DNA from: Tritrichomonas musculus
Taxonomy: Eukaryota > Parabasalia > Tritrichomonadida > Tritrichomonadidae
NCBI GenBank assembly: GCA_039105265.1
Contig: JAPFFF010000002.1
Location: forward strand, 8,804,001 to 8,868,000
Reading direction: 5' to 3'
Length of the DNA: 64,000 nucleotides
Position numbers and translations under genes: made by a program. Within the stretch, counting starts at the first letter, position 1. Every line of letters begins with the position of its first letter. This document shows, piece by piece, positions 19,001 through 28,804 of the stretch. The notes below the pieces were generated by a model that ran no database searches, was not told where the DNA came from, and was given only the letters and a program-made list of their open reading frames with translations.

Positions 19001-21090
19001 ATTAAAAACAATAGACTTTGAAATAATATTAGGAATAAAAGCATTTAAAATTGCTCTAACATTCAAATCAATTCTTTGATTTGATATTAAAAGTTCAACT
19101 ATTTCAATAAAACCGTTCGTAGCAGCAGCATGTATTGGAGTATTATTAAAGAATGGCTGAAATTTCATTAAAATATTTTTAAAATCAAGTTAATAATATA
19201 AAGATTTGAAATGGTATTAAAATTATTTTTAAGAACTCTATTAATTATTATCATTTTGAAATATAATTAGAAAAAGAAAATATTTTAATATCATTTGAAA
19301 ACTTTAGTCAAATTTCATTCAAATTTTAAAAATTCAAATAGGATGAAATAAATGAATTTAAATTCCATGAAAAAATATTAAATTTTAATATTATTTGAAA
19401 ATTTAATTATTAAAAATATCATTAAATCCATTAATATTTGAAATCATATTTAAAAAAATTCTTTTCAATTCTATTTAAAAAAAAAATACTTTTTGAATGT
19501 GATAAAAAAAAAAATTGCTAATTTCATTAATAAAAAAATATTTTTTTAATGTATTTGGAATTAACATCAATATTATTTCTTGTGAATAAAAGAAAAACTA
19601 TTTCTTTATTGCCTTTTTCGCACGCAATATTTAAAGCTGATTGATAAAAATATTAAATTTATGAAATTTCATTAAACAAAAAATTAAAGGAACTTCATTA
19701 ATAAACAATTTATTTTTTGAAATTTTATTAATAGAAATAATTTAAAACTTCATTTAAAATTATCATATTTAAAAACATTATTCAAATGAATATAATTTGA
19801 AATTTTATAAATAAAACACAATTGATTTAAAACGTAATTAAAATCATAAAAATTGAAATTTCATGAAAATTATTAAATCACAAAAACTCTATAAAAATTG
19901 AAATGATTTGAAATTCGATTAATAAAAAATATTTCATTTGAAATTACTCTCTGGTTTATGTCAATTTTGGTGTGTTTTACCAATAAATCAACGAAAGTCA
20001 CATGATTATATTTGCACAAATCGAAGAAAGCAAATTTATTTTCCAAATTGTCAGGAAAATATTCATAATTGAAAAATTTGAAAGCTGCTGAATAGATAAA
20101 ACTATCTTCTTCATTTTCCTGACTTTGAGTCAAATTTTCAATGATGTAATTTGCGAGGTTATTGTGATGGCATTTCAATGATTCGATTGCGCATTCTTCA
20201 TAAGAATCATTTTCAGGTTTAGTTTGATGCTCTTCTAAGAAATGAATCATCTCAGGATTGTTTCCATGAATTGCATACAGCCATAAAGAAGACGTTAATT
20301 GTACGTTATTTAAACACAAATATTTGAAAATTTGAATAGAGCCATAAAAAGCTGCATATTCAATTAAAGTTGGCTCCTTATCTGCCAAATATGAATTCGT
20401 CTCAAAAATTGAAGGCTCTATCGTCGAGTTAATTGAAAAATTACTCTGATTTATGTATTCAACAAATTTTTCAATCATGTCTTTTCGAATGAGCTTGCAA
20501 ACGTAGCAATAATTGTTGCCAATTTTCCTTTTCCTGTTAAATTCTGACTCATTTTCTAGCATCTCTTTCAAATAATTCAAATTTCGATGGTTTCTCTGAA
20601 AAAGTTGCTCGTCGACTAACGGTTTTATTTCTGGATAAAAATACGTTGCATAATTCGATTTTAAAAATTGGTCCCGCTGGAGAAATAAAGTGGCAATCTG
20701 GCTGTCAAACGAAAATAATCGTTCTTCTAGTAAATAAAAAAGTAATCGCTTACTCTCTTTGAAAATGTCGAAAATTTCCGAATTTGAATATAACTCTTTG
20801 ATATCTTGTTTGAAATTGCTCAGAATATTTTCGATTTTTTCGTAAAAATGAAGTGTATGGTGATGATTCTTCGTTATTTTAACGATTAAATATAATAATG
20901 AACTTAATTCATGACGATTATTTACATAATTGTGACCCTTCAATAAATTGTCTAGATTTTCCCTAATTTCCGTAAGATTTTCTGTTGCATCAATATATTC
21001 AAGTATACTTTCTTGTATTTTCTTCTTTTTAATGAGATATTCCTGAATTTCCAGAAAACTTAAATGAAGAACTTTTTGAAATAATATTTT
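16064..21090 (-). CDS. DUF3447/ankyrin protein with every ankyrin repeat in a separate island
   Basis: The N-terminal open region (about 21090-19945) reads FLEIQEYLIKKKKIQ, then a helical region and DUF3447-type repeats (EYAAFYGSIQIFKYL, SLWLYAIHGNNPEMIHFL), ending in KHTKIDINQRV. No in-frame ATG was found upstream, so the start or a first exon is unresolved. Ankyrin islands follow on the minus strand at 19551-19640, 19052-19141, 18579-18668, 18210-18299, 17580-17669, 16617-16706 and 16190-16279. Each is exactly 90 bases and free of stops, and each is followed by ATT or GTT (TCTATT in the last). A terminal unit (16135-16064) ends in TAA. The last gap (54 bases) does not restore the frame cleanly at its right edge. 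Spacers run from 54 to 873 bases. The intact islands argue against simple decay. Confidence 0.65.
16136..19944 (-). repeat. AT-rich minisatellite spacers of the minus-strand ankyrin gene
   Basis: Between islands the DNA is filled with dozens of diverged copies of a unit of about 24-30 bases. On the plus strand it reads like TTGAAATTTCATTAAAA with variable A/T padding, and on the minus strand like TTTTAATGAAATTTCAA. Spacer lengths are 304, 409, 382, 279, 540, 873, 337 and 54 bases in gene order, much more variable than in the neighbouring gene. The same unit is recognisable in the shorter spacers of that gene. Translation of the spacers gives frequent stops. Confidence 0.75.
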
Positions 21091-21558
21091 TTATCTGTAA
21101 AAAATTCTGAAGAAATCCGATAATTTTTATTTCAAAACAATATCTTATTTCCTTTCTCAATCATTTTCAGATAAAATATTTAGATTCAAGGAGGAAGACA
21201 TAATGAATACTTTCTTTGTGATTTCCAATGTAATAGCTTAAAAAATTAGTATATAATTATCTGAATATTATTTTTACGTCATTTTAATTAAAATAATACC
21301 AAAAAGTTTGTATTATTGTGCAATCTCACTATGATTATCTCCAATAATTCTACAATTGCTTTCAATCTTTGGCTTAATCTAATTAATATAACTTATTTAA
21401 TAAAATAAATGAATAAATTTAAATTTATAATGACTTTTTTATTAACGTTATTTATCTTTAGGAAATTCTGATTTGGAAGAACCTTTTTTCAACCTATGCT
21501 ATATCAGTACTTACCTAACATATTAACAATCAACACAGAGCCCATTTATGCATAATTA
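21091..21558. other. Gene-free stretch between ankyrin gene and kinase-Sel1 relic
   Basis: AT-rich DNA without a supported gene. On the minus strand a short ATG frame starting near 21204 (MSSSLNLNILSEND) ends after 14 codons. It might be a lost first exon of the DUF3447 gene, but nothing proves this. Confidence 0.4.
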
Positions 21559-23793
21559 ATACTTTGTTTTTACTTTTCCTTCTGCCATTTTATAATATTT
21601 TTCTGCTTCTTCTTTATTTTTTTCTATTCAATCTCCCAATTCCAGCATTCCAGCATCCGACGCCTTGTTGACAGCAGCGCCTTTTCCTTCCTCCAGCATT
21701 TTAGCGTAATTGTTCATTGATCTTGGCTCTCTCAAATCGACTGCCATTTTGTAGTATTTGATTGCTTCTGAATAATTAACAGGGACACCTTCATCGTGCT
21801 CAAGCACTTCTGCGTAATGAAACATAGAAGCATTGACTCTCTTATCGATTGCCATTTTTAAACATTTAATTGCTTCAGAATAATTTATAGGAACACAACC
21901 GCCAGTTTGCAGCATGTATGCATAATTATTCATAGCATAAGGATGTCCTTTTTTCAATTGCTTTTATATACAGCATATAAAGCACCATAATTGTTTAGTC
22001 CAAAAGCATCTTCTTTGTCGGCAGCCATTTTGAAATACTTAACAACTTCTTCTTTACTTGCTTCTCCACTGTTTTTTAGCATGTAGCCATAATTGTTGAT
22101 TGCTCTGATGTTTCCTTTTTCGATTCCTTCAAAACAAATCAGTCCATAATATGACGTTGCTTCTAAATTGTCATTATTTGCTGCAATTTCTGCATATTTA
22201 CCTACTTCTTTACGCTTTTCTTGCATTTCTTCCTTTTTAATAATATTTTTTCCATATTCAAACAAAGCATCAATGTGTCCTTCATCACTCGCATTCTTCA
22301 AGAAATAAAGAGTTTCTTGTCTATTTTCATCATCTTGTGATAATTCATGTCCATATTCATACATCGATTCTCTATGGCAGTTGTAACTAGCTTTCTTTAA
22401 ATACTCAAATGTTTCTTCTTTTTTGTTAGTTTTTGATCAAATATTCAGGTATTGATATTGTGCTTTTGAAAGGCCTTCATCGGCTGCTTTTTTAATTAGA
22501 TTTATTCTTTCCGTTGTTCATCATAATAATTCCATATTTATACATCGCTTGGAAATATTTGATGCTTTCTTCATCGTTCTTTAAAGCGCCATAACCTTTA
22601 TGAAGCATTTTTCCATATTCATAAAATGATTCAATATTTCCTTCTTTCATTCTTTGTTTAAAGAAGTTGTTTGCTTTGCCAAATTGCTTTTCTTTTTTGT
22701 ATAGTTTGCCGTACATGAGTGATCTCATTGATTCATCTTCTTCAAATATTGTTTTGATAAATTTTTCAGTTCATTTAAAGATGCATGTAATCATTTTTCC
22801 ATCAATAAGCATATCAATATAGTATTTGGCTGACTCTTTATTTCCATTTTTCATTGTTTCTTTCACGTACTTTAAACCAATATTCACATCGAGTGGAAAA
22901 TCTGAATCTCTTTCAATTAAACACTTTCCAACTTCTAATTTATTTTGTAAATCTCCTGATTCGGTTAATTCAACAAGTTTCTTGCTTTCTGGACACAGTT
23001 TTTCGTAGTATTTGTAAGGAAATTGATTTCTTTTCATCCAAAATTTTTCAATAATTTTAATTGAAATTGAATTGAAATTTGTTGATTTATTTTGAATGTT
23101 TCTGTATCGTCTACTATTGATAAAGTCATTCATTAGATTTATTTGAACCAAATATAGCATTGTACTCTTAAATGTACTGAATATATTTCAAGTATTCGAC
23201 TTTATCGACTTCATCAGTGATGAATTCACGATTCGTTCTCAACTCATTCAAAATTTCATCAAATGTTGGTCGATTAGAAGGCATCGGCGACCAGCATCTT
23301 TGAATTAAGTCTTCATATGCTTCGGGAACGGGCTTGCTGAATTCGGGACGTTTTCCTTGAATGACTAATGAGCACAGAATGAAAATGTTCACTTTATTGA
23401 AAGGTTTTGCGTTAATCATGATTTCATACACAATGATTCCAAACGCATAAACATTTCTTGTTTTTGTGTATTCAGCTTTTACCCAAATTTCTGGAGAAAT
23501 ATAAAATGGGGTGCCTTTAACCGTGCCTGCTGCAGATTTCAATTTTCTATTTTGATTGTCTTTTTCGTTTGATTTTGAAAGTCCAAAATCAGCCACTTTT
23601 GGGAAATAAAACTCGTCTATAAGAATGTTTTCTGGTTTTAAATCTCTGTGAATAATGTCATATGAATGCAGGTATGACATTGCTGATGCAATTCCGTAAA
23701 TAAAAATCAGTTTTTGTGTACCCATTGGCATTTCTTTTCCTTAATTTGATATACTTTTCTAAATGAACCTTGCCCAATTTTATCTTACAATAG
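21559..23793 (-). pseudogene. Protein kinase (TKL-like) with Sel1 repeats, broken
   Basis: Order on the minus strand is a glycine-rich loop (KIGQGSFRKVY, about 23790-23750), then directly a kinase C-lobe (23731-23168) with HRDLKPEN, ADFGLS, a GTPFYISPEI activation segment and RCWSPMPSNRPTF, and then Sel1-like repeats to about 21559. The stretch from the glycine loop to helix E is missing, so strand beta3 with the ATP-binding lysine and helix C were deleted. The Sel1 part is split over at least five frames (23160-22771, 22728-22492, 22364-21954, 21957-21628, then to 21559). Kinase-Sel1 fusions are common in trichomonads and the intact protein would be a cytoplasmic kinase with a TPR-like scaffold. 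A 21-base T run lies at the 5' edge. Clearly non-functional as read. Confidence 0.8.
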
Positions 23794-23794
23794 A

Positions 23795-23815
23795 TTTTTT
23801 TTTTTTTTTTTTTTT
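23795..23815. repeat. T run of 21 bases
   Basis: Homopolymer at the 5' edge of the kinase-Sel1 relic; nothing of the gene is readable beyond it. Confidence 0.9.
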
Positions 23816-24031
23816 CCATTAATTTTATTCTATGATAAAAAAAGTATTTATGATTTATATATAAATTGTATTGTTAAATGGTCAATTGGTTATCATAAAT
23901 TATTCCAAAATCAATCATTTGAATACACTATTTTCTTAATATACAATTCCCTGGGAATGAAAGCTTTTCTAAACATGCTTTGGATTTATTTATATATATA
24001 AATATAGAAAATTATTTAATGAAACATTATT

Positions 24032-26221
24032 TTATTGAGGAGTAATTGATGCAAAGCCATTTCCACTATGGCCTTTTTCATTCGCTGTACCATATGCTCC
24101 TGGCATTTCTTGGTCACCAGAAATAGTTTTTGCCTCTGATAAATAGAATGAATTGTTTAATTTACAATTGTCAGGATATTTTGAAGCATTTGATGAATTA
24201 TAAATGTAGCCAGAACCTCCTCCTCCTCCTTTTTCACTAACACAGCCATGATAGCCATAGCCTCCATACCAACCGCCGCCACCACCAGATGCATAACCAG
24301 TAGCCAGATGTCCATCGCCCCCGACGCCAAATTGATTTCCTGCTGTCTGAGTTCCTGGTCTGACCTTATTTATATCATGAGTGCCTCCACTCTCACCACC
24401 GCCACAGCCACCAAATATATTTGGTTCATTTGAGCGTGATGAGCCTCCTCCACCGCCTGCGACAATGATGCGACTGTACAAATGGTTTTCTGTATTCCAA
24501 TCAGTGCCGCCTTCATCGCCATAAAGAGAAATGTCAGTTGCACCGCCGCCTCCAACTGAAATAAAACCTTTGCCTCCACCGTTCCAGCCGCCTGATGATG
24601 AATTGGTTGTGCCGCCAACATACACGTAGAGTGTTGTTTCTGATTTTAATGTTAGTAAACCAACAGAATAGCCGCCTTTCCCAGCAAATCCAGAGAAACT
24701 ATTATTGTTTCCTCCTTCAGCTCCCCAGACCTCAAGCTTATACTTTCCTTCATTCAATTTAATGGATTGAACACGGCCTGTATAATTGAAGGTATATCTG
24801 GCACCTTTGGTCTGAATTGCTTTACTCACATACTCATCTACGTTACCAATATCATCAATGATTAGAGCATGCAAAAAGTAAGTGCCCGCAGTTTTCATAA
24901 ATGAAAATTTATGTGACGAACTTTTTATTTGTTCCCCTTCTTCATATTCACTCATGTCGAGTTTTGCATAGCTTTTTGTATTCAGAATGTATTTGCTTTT
25001 ACTTTTATCTAATTTCATAAGACGTTCATCAATGTCAATTCTTCCTTTTATGGCTTGATTTGAATCTACAGAAGCAGTTATTTTTACATTCAAATGAAAT
25101 AGTTTTTCAAAAATTGACAATCTTCTACTTTGATCTTCATGTGCCTTACGAAGCTGCTCGATTTCACTTTGACATTTAGAAGCGTTTTCTTGTTCTTCAA
25201 GTTTATTTTGAATAGCGTTAAATTTATCTTCAATTTCTCTCATTTTATTTTCTTGTTTTTCAATTAATTGACGAAGCTGCTCATTCTCGCTTTGATATTT
25301 AGAAATGTCTTGTTCTTGTTGATTGATTTTGGCCTGGAATCTTTCAACGTCAGCTCTGAGCTGATTCATTTCCTCGTCTTTGTTCTTCATTTCAGTTGAA
25401 AGTTTTTCTTCTATTCTGAGAATTCTTTTTTCGAGTTCAAGCTGATATTTTTCTTTACTTTTGTTTTCTTCAAATAAAAGTTTCATTTTCTCTTTTGAAT
25501 GGCGGCAGTTGAAAACGCCCGTTAAATATTTCATCTGAAAAAGTTCATCAAGATCTTCATTTGTCATTTCAGCAAAATCCAGGCAACTTAAAAGAAGCTG
25601 CATGTTTTCTTCTAGATCATTATCATTACTATTTGAATAAACTTGATTTTCTTCATATTGGTTGATGATTTTCTTGACGAATTCAAATAATAGATGATGA
25701 TCATGCAAAATTCTTTTGGGCGAATTTAAAATTCTAATCAAAACAGAAATCGGTAATTTGGCAAAATTTTCGTTTTGAAGGCAGAGATCTAAATTTTTTG
25801 AAAGTTTTTCTTCTTTTACGGAATCAATAGTTTTATCAGTGAGGATCTGTTGGATATCTGGGCGATTACTAGAAAATTTATCAAGTACGGTCTGAAGTGA
25901 ATCATATTCATATTTAGAACAAAGTTCAGAATAGATCATGTAGTTAGATTCATTGACTTGAATCTTATTGGTTTCAATTGAATCAATAAAATCTTTGAAA
26001 ATTTTGGTTGGATAAATATCATGAATAAATATTTCATTCGTTTGTTTCATTTCGTTTGTTTTTTGTTGGAAATATCTAAGTTTTCGAATTAATTCTTCTT
26101 TGCATGTTTCGATTTCTTCAATAGATTGAATCATATGACCTTCGTGTTCTTTCAATCCTTTATAAATAATAATAAAATCTTTCTTGAAGACTTTTTCAGG
26201 GATATCAAGTTCAAAATCCAT
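24032..26221 (-). CDS. BTB/BACK-like coiled-coil protein with C-terminal glycine-rich domain
   Basis: A 729-residue intact protein. Residues 1-130 look BTB-like. A BACK-like block follows (LCLQNENFAKLPISVLIRI, near 150-170). Residues about 245-375 are a long coiled coil. Residues about 380-465 form a beta domain with DKSKSKYILNT and YFLHALIIDDIGNVDEYVSK. The last 260 residues match the glycine-rich domain known from ALK/LTK (Gly_rich, PF12810), with YTFNYTGRVQSIKLNEGKY and EVWGAEGG, followed by GGGG clusters. No signal peptide or membrane segment is seen, so it should be intracellular. An Inr-like TCAATTT lies about 15 bases before the ATG. The BTB-like front suggests an oligomeric or ubiquitin-ligase adaptor; the role of the glycine-rich end is unknown. 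It shares two modules with the gene at 28805. Confidence 0.85.
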   Translation of the reverse strand: MDFELDIPEKVFKKDFIIIYKGLKEHEGHMIQSIEEIETCKEELIRKLRYFQQKTNEMKQTNEIFIHDIYPTKIFKDFIDSIETNKIQVNESNYMIYSELCSKYEYDSLQTVLDKFSSNRPDIQQILTDKTIDSVKEEKLSKNLDLCLQNENFAKLPISVLIRILNSPKRILHDHHLLFEFVKKIINQYEENQVYSNSNDNDLEENMQLLLSCLDFAEMTNEDLDELFQMKYLTGVFNCRHSKEKMKLLFEENKSKEKYQLELEKRILRIEEKLSTEMKNKDEEMNQLRADVERFQAKINQQEQDISKYQSENEQLRQLIEKQENKMREIEDKFNAIQNKLEEQENASKCQSEIEQLRKAHEDQSRRLSIFEKLFHLNVKITASVDSNQAIKGRIDIDERLMKLDKSKSKYILNTKSYAKLDMSEYEEGEQIKSSSHKFSFMKTAGTYFLHALIIDDIGNVDEYVSKAIQTKGARYTFNYTGRVQSIKLNEGKYKLEVWGAEGGNNNSFSGFAGKGGYSVGLLTLKSETTLYVYVGGTTNSSSGGWNGGGKGFISVGGGGATDISLYGDEGGTDWNTENHLYSRIIVAGGGGGSSRSNEPNIFGGCGGGESGGTHDINKVRPGTQTAGNQFGVGGDGHLATGYASGGGGGWYGGYGYHGCVSEKGGGGGSGYIYNSSNASKYPDNCKLNNSFYLSEAKTISGDQEMPGAYGTANEKGHSGNGFASITPQ

Positions 26222-26404
26222 ATTTTAATAAAATTGAATGTCTCTCAAAATTGAATGATTTATTTTTAATAAAATAAAAAAACAAGATATATCTTTAAAT
26301 TTATAAATATATTGTTTTTTATTTTTATGAATAAAAGCTGAAATTTAAGTTACAGTTTTCATATATTTTGGTAAAATACTAAACTTTATATTTTGATAAA
26401 GATT

Positions 26405-27507
26405 TTTAAGATAAAACTCGTTGCTCTAAGTTTTTCAAATCATATTCATGGAAATGTTTTCTTACAGGTTCAAGCATCTTAATGAAATAAAATCAACAGT
26501 TGATTTTAGATTTGTCTTATCAAATTTTTCAAATTCCTTTTCAATTTCTTTAGAATTATTGAAAATTTGTCCTTCTATTTCAATTGAGTTAAACCAAGGA
26601 AGGATCAAATATTTGATGTAATCAAATATTGGATTTCCATTAATATCATCAGTGCAAGCTGCAGACTTCATTTTTTCTTTAATAACATCAGCACAGTCAT
26701 CAACGAAGATAGCTTTTGATGAATTTGATTTTGACATCTTTTTCCGACCATCCAAACCAAGGATCAAATGATTCTCAAGATGAACAGGCAAAGATAATTT
26801 TTCATCTTTTGATTCATCATTGATTGTTGCTGCATATTCACGTGCCATTCCAATACATGACTTTTGCTGCTGTCCCATGCGAGTGATGTCGACATCTTGC
26901 ATGCATGGATAGAGCATTTATTTGACGAATAGTTTATCATCGTGATCAACACACATATCTTTATAACATTCGCCTGCTTTTTGATCCCTTGTTAACATTA
27001 AGATATCAAGAACGCGTTCCCAATAATGCGGATCATTTTCTATCAATTCTGAAGTCTATATAATTGGAGATCAGAAGGATCGACGTTTTTATTTTTCATA
27101 TTTCTAATTCCCAAAGCTTTAAATACTTCAATAATATAAACACCAACATCCCTGATCTTTTTCATATCGCCTCCCAGCTTTCGATTAAGTTTTGCGAAAA
27201 TATCGCCAATGTTAATAATGACGCGACAATCGTTTTTCAGAAGTAACTTAGCATTGAGGACTGTCATTTTTGCCTGTGCAATATGAATTCTGCCTCTTGG
27301 CTCAAACCGATTACAAGAAACAATTTTCTTTCCTGTTCGATTGAGTTCTTTCACTTGATCTTCACTTCCTTTTGTTTGTGAAATAGACAAAATTTTTTCA
27401 GCTCGTTTGTTCACGTAATCTTCAAACTTTGCCTTGCACTCATTGTATTCCAAAGTGAACTTATTCCACCAATCATCGATGTAGTCTTTGAATGTTGGAT
27501 TCATCAC
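26405..27507 (-). pseudogene. Tyrosyl-tRNA synthetase remnant
   Basis: Class I aminoacyl-tRNA synthetase text in several frames. The first (27507-27043) has FEPRGRIHIAQAK, the HIGH-like region of archaeal/eukaryotic TyrRS. The middle (about 27040-26915) reads ENDPHYWERVLDILMLTRDQ. The next (26917-26462) has YPCMQDVDI and the signature GLDGRKKMSKSNSSKAIF. The end (about 26480-26405) reads LEPVRKHFHEYDLKNLEQR. At least three breaks separate these parts, one a stop just before the YPCMQ segment. In working form it would charge tRNA-Tyr in the cytosol, so another intact copy must exist. Fifteen bases separate its start from the end of the decarboxylase relic. Assembly indels are an alternative explanation. 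Confidence 0.8.
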
Positions 27508-27522
27508 ACAAATGCGAAAATA

Positions 27523-28460
27523 TTATTTACTTTCAATTGTTGTTGTGATGAGTTTAATCCGATCTTTAGATAGTTCATTTTGAATATTCTTCGAAGTGAA
27601 ACATAATTGGCCCAATCCATGTGTTTTGTAGAGCTCAAAATCATCGGATTGTTGAATCTTTTCAATTAGCTTTTTGGTCCCAATTAAGTTGGCTTCAAGA
27701 ATGGATTTGTAATATGGTTTCAATTGTTTGTGGCCGAAATAACAAGATGCTGCAATTGCTCCAGAACGGCTTCCTTCAATTGTGTACAGTGAAGTTGTCA
27801 TGACACCCAAATATTTGGCATGATGAGTTGCATTAATGAACATAACATCTTGTTCATTCCTCAGCAGAAAAACGCCGGCTTGATAAGGAGCATAGCCAAC
27901 TTTATGTGGGTCAATTGTGATGCTGTCAGCCAATTTCAGACTATTTAAACACTTTTTCTCTTCTTCACTGAGATATTCAGAATCTTTACAATATATATAA
28001 TAGCCATCGTATGCTGCATCAACATGTAAATGAATATCATGCTCATCACAATATTTTCGCCATTTTGGAATGTCTTTAACTCTTCCACATTCTGTTGTTC
28101 CGCATATGCAAACAACTGCTGCAATATTTTTGGGTGAAACATTGATGTTTTCTTCAAGTGACTCGACTTCTAAGCCTAGAATATTGCATGCTTTTTCGAG
28201 TAATGATTGTCATCCGCAATTAATACATTTTTCACTTCTCTTCCTTTACTTTTTAATTTATTGCAGCCAATCCATATGGCTTCAAGATTTGATATGGTTC
28301 CACCTGAGGAGGCATATCCCCATGATGTTTTTGGGTATCCAAGATCTGATGATAATGGTGAATTGTACGTTTACATTGAAAAAGTAAAAACTTTAATTCC
28401 ATTTATTAAAAAATTGCGCTATCAATATCAGACAAAATTCATAAATATTTTTTATTAAAA
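27523..28460 (-). pseudogene. PLP-dependent group II decarboxylase remnant
   Basis: On the minus strand, in order: GYASSGGTISNLEAIWIGCN (about 28320-28260), VKNVLIADDNHYS, an ILGLEVESLEENINVSPKNI segment, KWRKYCDEHDIHLHVDAAYDG, and SITIDPHKVGYAPYQAG with the Lys that binds pyridoxal phosphate. The C-terminal part is open (27933-27523). Glutamate, tyrosine or histidine decarboxylases have this arrangement; the substrate cannot be called. The reading is spread over at least three frames and the N-terminus is poorly preserved, so it is a pseudogene or a badly assembled gene. It lies head to tail with the TyrRS remnant. Confidence 0.75.
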
Positions 28461-28791
28461 TGTGGAGAAAAAGATGATCAGAAAATGTCCTCAATATCAT
28501 CAGCCAATTTTCCATTCAAAATATCATCAATTCTCAAGAATATGAATAATGATAATTTTCAATTCAAGTAAATATATGATATATTCATGAAATATATAGT
28601 ATACTATATATTTCATATATTTACTATATAATTTTTAACTAAAATGTTTTATATCAAAATATAAATTTGAAATTTGGGTAAAAGTAAAGAAAATAATATG
28701 CCAAAAATTTGAAATAATTCAATATATATTTGTGTAAAAGTGCAGAAATTTTTGAGACAAAAATTTGTCATATAAATTTTGATTACAAAAA

Positions 28792-28797
28792 TCATTT
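28792..28797 (+). promoter_or_regulatory. Inr-like TCATTT before the GTPase gene
   Basis: TCATTT lies eight bases before the ATG and fits the trichomonad initiator core (TCA with the A as start, then pyrimidine and T/A). It is a short motif in AT-rich DNA, so chance occurrence is quite possible. Confidence 0.35.
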
Positions 28798-28804
28798 GGC
28801 TTAA

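Noticed and set aside
24248-24621. Overlapping frames across the glycine-rich region
   Set aside because: They are shadows of the GGX-rich coding sequence on the minus strand and have alanine/threonine-rich, non-family text.
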